Shown here one piece after another: positions 8,744 through 17,027 of a stretch of DNA of 54,794 bases. Position 1 is the stretch's first letter, and the number at the start of each line of letters is the position of its first letter. The notes beneath the pieces are model-generated. The model saw nothing but the letters and a program-made list of their open reading frames with translations. It was not told the origin of the DNA and searched no databases. Source of the stretch: Tepidanaerobacteraceae bacterium (GTDB taxonomy: Bacteria > Bacillota > Thermosediminibacteria > Thermosediminibacterales > Tepidanaerobacteraceae); NCBI GenBank assembly GCA_029982615.1, contig JARRBK010000007.1:1-54794 (forward strand), written 5' to 3'. The translations under genes and the position numbers were made by a program.

Positions 8744-9460
8744 TTATGCTATTCCTCCCGAACCTTTTATTTGTTTATTGTCAGGACTTATAAACTTAAT
8801 ATAGTATTTTTTACTTCTAGACAATTTATCTATCATCCATCTGTATTCATCGTCAATATATTCTTCGAACTCCGCAACAACTTTATTTGTTTCGGACTCT
8901 ATTAGCTGCATCTTTAAGTTGTGTGATGTCTTGGGTTTATCAATTGTAATACATATCGAGGGAGCAATTCCATCATCGTAAGGTATATAATTATAATCCG
9001 AATATAAATATGATTTAAAACTATACGTAAAGCTTCTACTGCCTTTTTGTAAATCCCAAGTTTTGGTTGGTATGCTTGTTCCACATGGACTTGCCTCATT
9101 ATCCGTTAAAGCGCTCGCGTTTTCTGGCAATTCTTTTTTATAACCGCGCAGTCGCCTGCCTTCCAATGCCTTTATGGTATCCTCGCCTTTAATAACAATG
9201 GTTTGCACCTCTTGAGCTTTTTCCGACGATGTGTTTTTGTATGCCCTTGTAATACCCATATCCTCTAACTTCTTAATGCTTTCTTCCCCTTTAATAACAA
9301 TAGATTTCACATCCTTGGTTTGTTCATTTTGCGTAATTTCACTATTACCAAGCTTAACTTTAATACCAGATACAACATCAGATGCAAAAACGATCGATGC
9401 CGATGTTAGGAAAAGTAAGCTGCAGATCAGTATTAACATGAATTTTTTTTGAGCAAACAT
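8744..9460 (-). CDS. Secreted protein of unknown function with two internal repeats
   Basis: The protein has 238 residues. An N-terminal signal peptide (ending ASIVFAS) is followed by two copies of a motif, KSIVIKGEESIKKLE and QTIVIKGEDTIKALE, about 33 residues apart. The C-terminal half resembles a small beta domain (YYIKFISPDNKQIKG, WDLQKGSRSFTYSF). AAAGGAGG precedes the ATG. A promoter-like TTGTTT-N17-CATAAT lies 27 bp upstream. I do not recognise the family. It sits between the two copies of a 43-bp direct repeat, suggesting a cassette or duplication. Confidence 0.7.
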   Translation of the reverse strand: MFAQKKFMLILICSLLFLTSASIVFASDVVSGIKVKLGNSEITQNEQTKDVKSIVIKGEESIKKLEDMGITRAYKNTSSEKAQEVQTIVIKGEDTIKALEGRRLRGYKKELPENASALTDNEASPCGTSIPTKTWDLQKGSRSFTYSFKSYLYSDYNYIPYDDGIAPSICITIDKPKTSHNLKMQLIESETNKVVAEFEEYIDDEYRWMIDKLSRSKKYYIKFISPDNKQIKGSGGIA

Positions 9461-9486
9461 ATTGATTCCTCCTTTAAGCCTTCAAA

Positions 9487-9515
9487 ATTATGTTTTGCAA
9501 CTCGAACATAAACAA
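9487..9515 (-). promoter_or_regulatory. Predicted sigma-A promoter of the secreted protein gene
   Basis: On the minus strand TTGTTT (9510-9515), a 17-base spacer and CATAAT (9487-9492) match the sigma-A pattern at 8 of 12 positions. The -10 lies 27 bp upstream of the ATG at 9460. Confidence 0.5.
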
Positions 9516-9693
9516 AAAGTTGTTTTTAAATTGTAATAGTGGTTATGGGCGTCATAACAAGGGCATACGATTGCGGAGTTGGTACCCGGTTGGCTGCCAC
9601 ATCCACTATTACTTTTTTATTTGCGGGGGCTCCCGGGATAATTGATAAAAAATCAACAGGCGTCACCTCCCTCATCGCATTGTCTTCTATAAC

Positions 9694-9736
9694 ATATAAC
9701 GAATCAAAAGGAGGTTTTGTTAGAAAAAATATCCTT
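9694..9736. repeat. Direct repeat copy 2 (43 bp)
   Basis: Identical to 8657-8699. The stretch 9516-9907 around it has no convincing gene. A minus-strand GTG frame of 46 codons (about 9675-9535) has GGGAGG overlapping its start and ends in a Thr/Ile-rich tail, but it looks like a remnant. Confidence 0.85.
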
Positions 9737-9934
9737 GTTTTGAAAAATTATTTATCGGTTTGAATGTGGTCGAGGTTAAGCTAAGCATGTTTTTCATGCG
9801 TTTGCCGTGAGAGGAGGCAGCACTTGCATTAAAATTTAGTTAATGTTATCCTAAATTCTGATGATGTTATGATTATATGACTAATATTATTTAAAACCAA
9901 TCTTAAAATGCTAAGAGAGGGGCCTGATGTTTAT

Positions 9935-10511
9935 ATGCCGATACCAAAAGAAAATAAAAAATATACGTATGCTGATTATTTGACATGGCCGGAAGACGAG
10001 CGATGGGAAATTATTGACGGTATAGCATACGCACAATCTACTCCTACATGGCAACATCAAAGTATTTCCGGCGAGATATACAGGCAGATATCAAACTACC
10101 TGGTGGATAAACCTTGCAGAGTGTTTTCTTCGCCTTTTGATTTAAGGCTTCCGGAGGAAAACGAAAAGGATGAAGATACAAAAAATGTCCTTCAGCCCGA
10201 TATTGTCGTGATCTGCGATAAAAAAGACCTTAAAGGGACTGGTTATTATGGGACTCCAGAGCTTATAATAGAGATAACTTCGCCTTCAACATTGAGGAAA
10301 GATAGGCTTATAAAAGTTTAATAAATATGAAAAAACCGGTATAAAGGAATATTGGATTGTAGAGCCGGAAGGGAAACTGGTTAGTGTGTTTACGCTGCAG
10401 GAAAACAAAAAGTATGGCAGACCTGAATTGTATAGCGAGAACGATAAAATAAAAGTGTCCATTTTCCCTGACCTTGTAATTGATATTACAAAGGCATTCG
10501 AAGGAATATGA
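9935..10511 (+). pseudogene. Uma2-family (DUF820) endonuclease, frameshifted
   Basis: The first frame runs to a stop at 10319-10321 and contains YTYADYLTWPEDERWEIIDG, LQPDIVVICD and PELIIEITSPST. These include the PD-(D/E)xK-like catalytic elements of the Uma2 family (D in QPDIVV, E-I-T in the last strand). At about 10316 an extra base breaks the frame. The other frame continues with KYEKTGIKEYWIVEPEG and ends at 10511, which restores the family's C-terminus. A full-length protein would be about 190 residues. The gene is either inactivated or affected by a base error. Confidence 0.7.
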
Positions 10512-10622
10512 TGTTGCCATTTCTTTGTCAGTGGGACGGACTTGTTGACAGCAAACTAAGCGTAAAGGGATATTCTGGTGGTGTTTATTTGAAGCAAAAA
10601 CTGCTTGATTTGGAGAAGCGAT

Positions 10623-11228
10623 ATGCGTTACTTTGAATATGGCGAAAAGGAAATAAATTATTTGAAAAGCAAAGACAAATTATTAGGGCAAGCTATAGAC
10701 CGCATTGGGTTTGTGAAACGGAAAGTGATACCCGATTTATTTGCAGGGCTTATATATAACATCGTGGGGCAGCAAATATCCATGAAAGCAGCCGATACTA
10801 TTTGGAACAGGATTGAAAAACGTTTCGGGGCTGTTACACCTGGTGTAATTCGAACTGTTACTGTGGAAGAGCTGCAAAGCACAGGTGTCAGCATGCGCAA
10901 AGCCGAATATATTAAAAAAATTGCGGATGCAATTTTGGACGGCAGCTTTTCTATAGAAGAATTATGGCATTTGGAAGATGAAGAAGTTCGTAAAAGGCTG
11001 ACCTCTTTGCCAGGCGTAGGGCAGTGGACGGCAGAAATGCTGATGATTTTTTCAATGCAAAGAAAAAATATCTTGAGCTGGAATGATTTAGGCATCCGCA
11101 GGGGAATAATGCTGTTGTATAATCACACCAAATTGGATAAAGAGCTGTTTGAGAAATACAGGTTAAGATACTCCCCTTACGGCACTATAGCTTCTTTTTA
11201 TCTGTGGGAAATATCCCTTGGAAGGTAA
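10623..11228 (+). CDS. DNA-3-methyladenine glycosylase II-like (HhH-GPD superfamily)
   Basis: The protein has 201 residues from an ATG that follows GGAGAAG; an in-frame TTG at 10605 is less likely. It removes alkylated bases from DNA in base excision repair. Seen in the sequence are FAGLIYNIVGQQIS, the helix-hairpin-helix LTSLPGVGQWTAEMLMIF (about residues 125-142) and the following WNDLGIRRG, whose Asp occupies the catalytic position of AlkA-type enzymes. The length fits the short AlkA-like family without the E. coli N-terminal domain. It stands alone and is convergent with gabT. Confidence 0.88.
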   Translation: MRYFEYGEKEINYLKSKDKLLGQAIDRIGFVKRKVIPDLFAGLIYNIVGQQISMKAADTIWNRIEKRFGAVTPGVIRTVTVEELQSTGVSMRKAEYIKKIADAILDGSFSIEELWHLEDEEVRKRLTSLPGVGQWTAEMLMIFSMQRKNILSWNDLGIRRGIMLLYNHTKLDKELFEKYRLRYSPYGTIASFYLWEISLGR

Positions 11229-11294
11229 GACAATAATACAGAAGTTAATTTTGAAACGTGAATTTTTAACATTATTCAATAGAATGCTTTTATA

Positions 11295-12641
11295 TCATCT
11301 TAAATTATACGCTTCTAAAGCCTCCTCGAGTACATCCATTCCATAATTCGCTTGTTCTTCTGTCATAACTAACGGTGGCAAAAATCGTATAACATTATTA
11401 AATATACCTGCACTTAAAAATATTACTCCTCTTTTATAAGCATAGTTAATAACATCTTTAACCAATTCAGCATAAGGTTCTTTAGTTTTCCTATCTTTCA
11501 CGAATTCTACACCTAACATTGCGCCCAAACCTCTCACATCACCGATACAATCATACTTTTCTTTCATTTCAAGCAAACGATTCTTTATGATTCTACCAAG
11601 ATTATTAGCTTTTTCTATTAAATCTTCCTTTTGTATTACTTCAATAACCTTTAATCCTGCTACACATCCTAATGGGCTACCCCCATAGGTTCCTCCTATT
11701 TGACCAGGAGATGGAGCATCCATGATTTCGGCTTTTCCGACCACAGCGCTTAAAGGTATGCCCGCTGCTATTGATTTAGCCATCGTAATAATATCTGGTT
11801 CAAGTTCAAAATGTTGATAAGCAAACATCTTACCTGTTCTAGCAAAGCCTGACTGTATCTCATCTACAATTAAAACAATATCATTTTCACGACATATAGA
11901 CTCCAGAGCTTTAAGATATTCAGGAGGCTGAACTATAAATCCTCCCTCTCCTTGAACAGGCTCTACTATGAGTGCTCCAATCATCTCAGGAATCATTTCA
12001 CTTTTTAAAAGAGACCTTAATTTTTCCACACATGCTATCCCACAGTGTGGATATTCACAACCCAATGGACATCTATAACAATAAGCCGTCGGTATTTTAT
12101 ATGTATCCGTACTAAATGGACCAAAACCAAATTTATAGGGTTTTACTTTACTAGTTATTGTCATAGCCATATACGTCCTACCGTGAAAGGCACATTCTAA
12201 TGATATTATCCCAGGTTTATTTGTGTACCTTCTGGCAATTTTAATGGCATTTTCTACCGCTTCTGCTCCACTGTTAGCAAACATAACCTTTCTTTTAAAA
12301 GTTCCTTTTGTAAGTTCTGCCAATTTTTCTGCCAAAGCTATATATGGTTCATACATAATAACGTGGAAGCACGGATGAATATACTTGTCGAGCTGTTTAT
12401 TTATAGCATTAACAACTTCATCATTGCAATGGCCAATATTTTGAACACCAATTCCAGCCGCAAAATCTATAAAAACATTCCCATCCATATCTTTGATAAG
12501 TGCTCCCTTTGCCTCTTCTATAAAAATATCTATATTACAACCCACTCCAAATGCTACATATTTTTCTCTTTTTTTTAGCAAAGCTCTAGACTTTTTTCCA
12601 GGTACATCTGTTTTAATAACAGCACACCTTTCTTCAATCAC
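11295..12641 (-). CDS. gabT: 4-aminobutyrate aminotransferase-like class III PLP enzyme
   Basis: The protein has 448 residues from a GTG at 12641, seven bases after AAAGGAAGG; an earlier in-frame start would lack this site. Fold-type I class III aminotransferase signatures are present: the glycine-rich SGAEAVENAIKIAR, the DEIQSGFARTG segment and the PLP-binding Lys in TMAKSIAAG. A cysteine-rich insert (CYRCPLGCEYPHCGIAC) is typical of one GabT branch. It follows potD in the polyamine operon, which favours 4-aminobutyrate to succinate semialdehyde as the reaction, the step after putrescine transamination. Ornithine or acetylornithine cannot be excluded from sequence alone. Confidence 0.85.
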   Translation of the reverse strand: MIEERCAVIKTDVPGKKSRALLKKREKYVAFGVGCNIDIFIEEAKGALIKDMDGNVFIDFAAGIGVQNIGHCNDEVVNAINKQLDKYIHPCFHVIMYEPYIALAEKLAELTKGTFKRKVMFANSGAEAVENAIKIARRYTNKPGIISLECAFHGRTYMAMTITSKVKPYKFGFGPFSTDTYKIPTAYCYRCPLGCEYPHCGIACVEKLRSLLKSEMIPEMIGALIVEPVQGEGGFIVQPPEYLKALESICRENDIVLIVDEIQSGFARTGKMFAYQHFELEPDIITMAKSIAAGIPLSAVVGKAEIMDAPSPGQIGGTYGGSPLGCVAGLKVIEVIQKEDLIEKANNLGRIIKNRLLEMKEKYDCIGDVRGLGAMLGVEFVKDRKTKEPYAELVKDVINYAYKRGVIFLSAGIFNNVIRFLPPLVMTEEQANYGMDVLEEALEAYNLR

Positions 12642-12687
12642 TCTTAACCCTTCCTTTCTGGTATGTAAACAACTTTTAGAATGCAAA

Positions 12688-12715
12688 GATGCCACCTTAA
12701 AAATAAGGTTGCATC
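12688..12715 (-). promoter_or_regulatory. Stem-loop between potD and gabT
   Basis: Twelve-base arms (12688-12699 and 12704-12715) with one mismatch enclose a four-base loop. It lies in the 93-bp gap between the potD stop and the gabT start. No long T-run follows, so an mRNA processing or attenuation element is more likely than a full terminator. Confidence 0.45.
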
Positions 12716-12734
12716 CTTGCCTTATCAAAGTTCA

Positions 12735-13823
12735 TTACTGCTTTATTTCAGACCATATTTCATCATATAATCTGAGTTTATCTCCCACGTCTTTTATATA
12801 TTCACCTTTTTTAATAGCTTCCTCAGGAGGATACACGGCAATATTATTAATAATCTTCTTATCTATAAGTTTTCTCGCTTCCATATTAGGATTTGTATAA
12901 GGAAATGCTTTTGAAATCATAGCACTTATATCAGGTCGTAAAACAAAATTTATAAGCAGCTCTGCTTCTTTTTTATGGGGAGCGTTTTTCGGTATTACGA
13001 AATTATCTTCAAAAAGATACATCCCCTCCTCTGGAATGACAATTTGTATATCGGGATTCTCCTGCTGAGCTAAAAAAGCTTCTGCATTCCATACATATCC
13101 TGCCGCAGCTTCGCCATTTATCAATAAAGTTTTTGGACTATCGCTATCATATGCCTTTATATTAGGCATCAACTTTTCTAATTCTAACTTTGCTTTGTTA
13201 AGTACTGCAGGGTCTGTTTCATTCATAGAATAACCCATTTTTTTAAGAGTCATGCCTATTACAGCTCTTTCATCATCCAGTACAACTAATGAACTTTTCA
13301 ATGTAGGATTCCACAAATCACTGTAACCTTTTATAGGGAATTTTACTTTTTTTGTATTTACGGCTATCAAAGCACTTCCTGCCATATATGGTACAGAATA
13401 TTCATTACCAGGATCATAATCTTTATTAAGGTAGACATCACCAATATTCTTTAAGTTGGTTATCTTATCTTTATCAATCTTCTCTAATAAGCTTTGGTGA
13501 ATCATAGTAGCCACCATATAATCACTGGCAACTGCCAAATCGTATTGACCTGTTCCACCCGCCATTATTTTTGCTAACATCTCTTCATTTGAAGAGTAAG
13601 TGCTATAGTTAACTTTAATACCATATTCCTCTTGAAATTTTTTCAGAACAGAATCAGGCATATATTCTGACCAATTGAAGAAATTCAGTTCTTTGGCATA
13701 CTTTTCTTTCTGAGAATTGTCAGATGTTTTCGTATCTTTGCTATTCGTACAACCACTTAGTAGTCCGACCAACGTAACCATGATTATTACTACAACAAAA
13801 ACATTTTTAACAATATTTTTCAT
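12735..13823 (-). CDS. potD: Spermidine/putrescine-binding lipoprotein of ABC transporter
   Basis: The protein has 362 residues. A lipoprotein signal ends in LSGC (Cys at about residue 25), anchoring the receptor outside the membrane. The mature part shows PotD-family signatures: LNFFNWSEYMPDSVLKKF, the YDLAVASDYMV segment and AEAAAGYVWN-like ligand-pocket residues. It captures polyamine and delivers it to PotB/PotC. The ATG overlaps the upstream aminotransferase stop (TGAATG) and follows GGAGG. The transporter genes potA, potB and potC are now 38 kb away, on the other side of the prophage. Confidence 0.93.
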   Translation of the reverse strand: MKNIVKNVFVVVIIMVTLVGLLSGCTNSKDTKTSDNSQKEKYAKELNFFNWSEYMPDSVLKKFQEEYGIKVNYSTYSSNEEMLAKIMAGGTGQYDLAVASDYMVATMIHQSLLEKIDKDKITNLKNIGDVYLNKDYDPGNEYSVPYMAGSALIAVNTKKVKFPIKGYSDLWNPTLKSSLVVLDDERAVIGMTLKKMGYSMNETDPAVLNKAKLELEKLMPNIKAYDSDSPKTLLINGEAAAGYVWNAEAFLAQQENPDIQIVIPEEGMYLFEDNFVIPKNAPHKKEAELLINFVLRPDISAMISKAFPYTNPNMEARKLIDKKIINNIAVYPPEEAIKKGEYIKDVGDKLRLYDEIWSEIKQ

Positions 13824-14741
<918 letters not shown>

Positions 14742-14807
14742 TTAAAAATCATTACAGAGGCTCGATACTCATAATTATGGGTTAGATGCTTTTTAAAATA
14801 AAAGTAA

Positions 14808-14835
14808 AAAAATAAAGTGTAATTCCTTTACACTT
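14808..14835 (-). terminator. Terminator downstream of the DGR reverse transcriptase
   Basis: Stem AAGTGTAA/TTACACTT (14815-14822 and 14828-14835) with a five-base loop is followed on the minus strand by TATTTTTTTAC. It lies 26 bp after the reverse transcriptase stop and probably ends the phage late transcript before the host gene fragment. Confidence 0.65.
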
Positions 14836-14860
14836 CTCATTTTTAAAAAATTAAACCGTT

Positions 14861-15907
14861 CTATTTTTTAAGAGGCCTTTGGTGGTTTTGGGTGTTATTT
14901 TTTATATTTAAGGCAGCCTCATTCAAACCATTATTTTTTATTAGAATAAACTCATTAAATAATTTTTTTCTTAGATTAAAACTATCTGCATGTTTTACAT
15001 GGCCAAGCCATGACTGGATGGTGGCTTTGATCTTCTCAAGGCTGATTTTTCCCTCACGATACTTCCGCCGAAATGCCTTTAATTTACTTTTTATTCTTCT
15101 TATGCTTGACTTTCTTATCAAACGGTGTGTAGGCCATATTCTATATCCTAGAAAGTCAACCCCTTGGCTAATAGGGAATATATTTGTTTTTCTATTGAGT
15201 TTGAGGTCCAGTTTATCAGCCAAAAATCTCTCTATCTCTCTTTTAACTTTCCACAGATGTCGCTTGCTTCTCCCCAGGATGATAAAGTCATCCATGTAGC
15301 GGACATAATATTTTTCCCGAAGGACCTCTTTTACGAAATGGTCGAGCTGGTCCAGGTAAACATTAGCCCATAGTTGACTTGTTAAGTTTCCTATAGGCAG
15401 GCCCTTTGGGCTATCGCTTTCATCTCCGCCGCTATCGATAATCTCTTCAATCAACCAGAGTGTATCAGGGCAAGCTATTCGCTTTCTTATAATAGCTTTT
15501 AAAACTGAATGATTTATGCTTGGAAAATATCTAGAGATATCTGCCTTTAAGCAATAAACCCTGCCCCATTTTCTTTTAGTCTTTCGTAAGAATTTTTGTG
15601 CTCTGCTCGCACCGGCATGAGTGCCTCGACCAACACGGCAGGCATAGCTATCATATATAAATCGCTTTTCAAAAAGAGGTTCGACGACATTGCAAAGTGC
15701 ATGTTGAACAACTCTGTCTTTGAATGGGAGAGCAGCTACCAGGCGTTTTTTAGGGTCATTAACCCAGAAATACCGGTACCTGCCGGTTTTATATGTCTTG
15801 TAAATAAGTTCGTTCTGTATTTCTATAAGATTGCTTTCCAGGTCAAAGGAAAACTTCAGCACTTCATCTTGATACCGTTTGTTCCTTCTGGCCTTCATAT
15901 ACGCCAA
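14861..15907 (-). CDS. DGR reverse transcriptase
   Basis: This is the reverse transcriptase of a diversity-generating retroelement. It makes cDNA from the template repeat RNA with errors at adenines. From the TTG at 15907 it has 348 residues, with catalytic Asp123 in LKADISRYFPS and YMDD at 204-207. The segment GLPIGNLTSQ at 169-178 has the DGR-specific S-Q in place of the usual G-S-P. The open frame continues upstream without ATG, GTG or TTG to a stop at 15977-15979. It encodes KTYKNLYPKIYDFQNIELAY, which resembles the usual N-terminus of DGR enzymes. The true start may therefore be a non-standard codon such as ATA at 15964 (367 residues). It acts with the Avd-like protein encoded at 16533-16952. 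Confidence 0.95.
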   Translation of the reverse strand: MAYMKARRNKRYQDEVLKFSFDLESNLIEIQNELIYKTYKTGRYRYFWVNDPKKRLVAALPFKDRVVQHALCNVVEPLFEKRFIYDSYACRVGRGTHAGASRAQKFLRKTKRKWGRVYCLKADISRYFPSINHSVLKAIIRKRIACPDTLWLIEEIIDSGGDESDSPKGLPIGNLTSQLWANVYLDQLDHFVKEVLREKYYVRYMDDFIILGRSKRHLWKVKREIERFLADKLDLKLNRKTNIFPISQGVDFLGYRIWPTHRLIRKSSIRRIKSKLKAFRRKYREGKISLEKIKATIQSWLGHVKHADSFNLRKKLFNEFILIKNNGLNEAALNIKNNTQNHQRPLKK

Positions 15908-15988
15908 CTCGATATTTTGGAAATCGTATATTTTGGGATATAGGTTTTTATATGTTTTGGCTATTTTCTCCGCCCCCTATATAAGGAG

Positions 15989-16030
15989 GGCAGCCCATGA
16001 CGGTCGCAAACCTACTGGCCATGGGCTGCC
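15989..16030 (-). ncRNA. Stem-loop in the TR-RT spacer
   Basis: Perfect 11-base arms GGCAGCCCATG (15989-15999) and CATGGGCTGCC (16020-16030) enclose a 20-base loop. It lies in the stretch of about 180 bases between TR and the reverse transcriptase. In the Bordetella DGR the RNA 3' of TR is needed for priming and binding, so this hairpin may be part of the functional template RNA. Otherwise 15965-16141 has no gene. Confidence 0.5.
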
Positions 16031-16141
16031 TGTTTATGTTTTTTGCCGGCCGGGCTTCCGGCGCGACAGGGACCTGAACTCCTTTGCCTAAAGCACTGGA
16101 CGTTGTCCCAGTAGGACCCCGCCTTCTGGCACAGTTAGGCG

Positions 16142-16263
16142 AAGCGGCGCGGAAGCCGATGTTGAAGTTCGTGTTCGACGGCGGATTGTTCAAGTTCAAC
16201 GCAAACCCCGACCGAGCGTTCGAGCCATTGTTCCAGTTCCCACCGCGGAGGGCAGCCCGCACA
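16142..16263 (-). repeat. DGR template repeat (TR)
   Basis: The 122-bp stretch aligns without gaps to 17039-17160 in the target gene (offset 897). It holds 22 adenines on the minus strand, mostly in AAC and AAT codons. Eleven of the twelve differences from VR fall on these adenines. Read in the target frame it encodes a run such as RGGNWNNGSNARSGF, rich in Asn, as in known TRs. It serves as the unmutated template; the transcript is copied, not translated. A minus-strand frame through it (16262-15948) is a by-product. Confidence 0.96.
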
Positions 16264-16300
16264 TTGTCAGTCCAGGCCCCAAAGTTTTTATTTCCGGTCC

Positions 16301-16573
16301 TTATTCTACATAATCATCATATATTAGAATGAGCACAAAATCCGGCCAATGCTGAAAACTGACAATCAGATCCACTCTTCCTGCAGCTGGTTGGAGGCGT
16401 TCTGTATTATGGCTCAACCGTTCAAGATATGCAGCAAATTCTTCCTTGGGAACTAATTGCCTCGGCAACGACTTCTCCCATTCCTCCATGCTTTCATAGC
16501 CTAAGAAGGCCTCTTCTTCGGCTTCCGTCAGCTTAGTATGGCGCACTACCACGGGGATTTTGTCTGTTAGCAT
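16301..16573 (-). CDS. Unknown 90-residue protein within the DGR cassette
   Basis: The ATG at 16573 lies six bases after AAGGAGGA; a longer frame start at 16615 is inside the avd-like gene and lacks such a site. The product has an acidic helical middle (TEAEEEAFLGYESMEEWEKS) and a hydrophobic C-terminus (VDLIVSFQHWPDFVLILIYD). It overlaps the end of the Avd-like gene by 41 bases and stops 37 bases before TR. Its place between avd and TR suggests a role in or tolerance of retrohoming. I do not recognise a family. Confidence 0.7.
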   Translation of the reverse strand: MLTDKIPVVVRHTKLTEAEEEAFLGYESMEEWEKSLPRQLVPKEEFAAYLERLSHNTERLQPAAGRVDLIVSFQHWPDFVLILIYDDYVE

Positions 16574-16952
16574 AGTCATCCTCCTTTTTCCATATTGACT
16601 TAAACCAACCGCCAATTAATCTTCCGATTTCCTCCAGCATACCTGACCATATCTCGTATTTCTTTGGTGGCAAAAAGCCTAATCTCCTTGAAAGCCGGAG
16701 GTAAAACATCAGAATAGCCTTCTCTATATCTAATTCTTCAATTGTGTTTTTCTTGTAATAGCGCATATTGGCAGTGATTATTAACCGTTGGATATTGACC
16801 ATTGACTTTTTCATCTCTGCGGCCAGCGTGTGTTTTTCTGACTTCGGAAATTGTTGTAAGGCCTTGTAACCATAAAGGACCATGTCCTCACATTTCTGGG
16901 CAAGTATAAAAGTTCCATCCTTGCGCTTGCCCTGGTTCGTTGTTTGCTCCAT
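16533..16952 (-). CDS. Avd-like DGR accessory protein
   Basis: The protein has 139 residues from the ATG at 16952, or 140 from a TTG one codon upstream; AAAGGA lies at 16965-16970. The sequence is helical and basic, with LAQKCEDMVLYGYKALQQFP, LAAEMKKSMVNIQRLII and ILMFYLRLSRRLGFLPPKKY. This matches the four-helix-bundle accessory variability determinant family, which forms a pentamer that binds the reverse transcriptase and template RNA and is needed for mutagenic retrohoming. It lies directly after the target gene's hairpin and before TR, the standard DGR position. Confidence 0.88.
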   Translation of the reverse strand: MEQTTNQGKRKDGTFILAQKCEDMVLYGYKALQQFPKSEKHTLAAEMKKSMVNIQRLIITANMRYYKKNTIEELDIEKAILMFYLRLSRRLGFLPPKKYEIWSGMLEEIGRLIGGWFKSIWKKEDDYANRQNPRGSAPY

Positions 16953-16978
16953 CAAAAATCAAGATCCTTTCAGAGTTG

Positions 16979-16998
16979 GGCCTCGCTATCGCGAGGCC
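16979..16998 (-). promoter_or_regulatory. DGR target-recognition hairpin
   Basis: Perfect 8-bp arms GGCCTCGC and GCGAGGCC enclose four bases that read GATA on the coding strand. It lies 40 bp beyond the 3' end of VR. Hairpin or cruciform elements with an 8-bp class stem and a GRNA loop just downstream of VR are known to be needed for DGR targeting, and GATA fits GRNA. No T-run follows, so it is not a simple terminator. Confidence 0.85.
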
Positions 16999-17027
16999 AT
17001 CAGATTTTCAGTAATCAGATTTCAGAT

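Noticed and set aside
15948-16262. 104-codon minus-strand open frame covering TR
   Set aside because: It is the template repeat read as protein. It has no ribosome site, and the Asn-rich part is explained by the DGR template.
16953-16955. TTG one codon before the ATG as Avd start
   Set aside because: Spacing allows it, but ATG is the stronger start; the difference is one residue.
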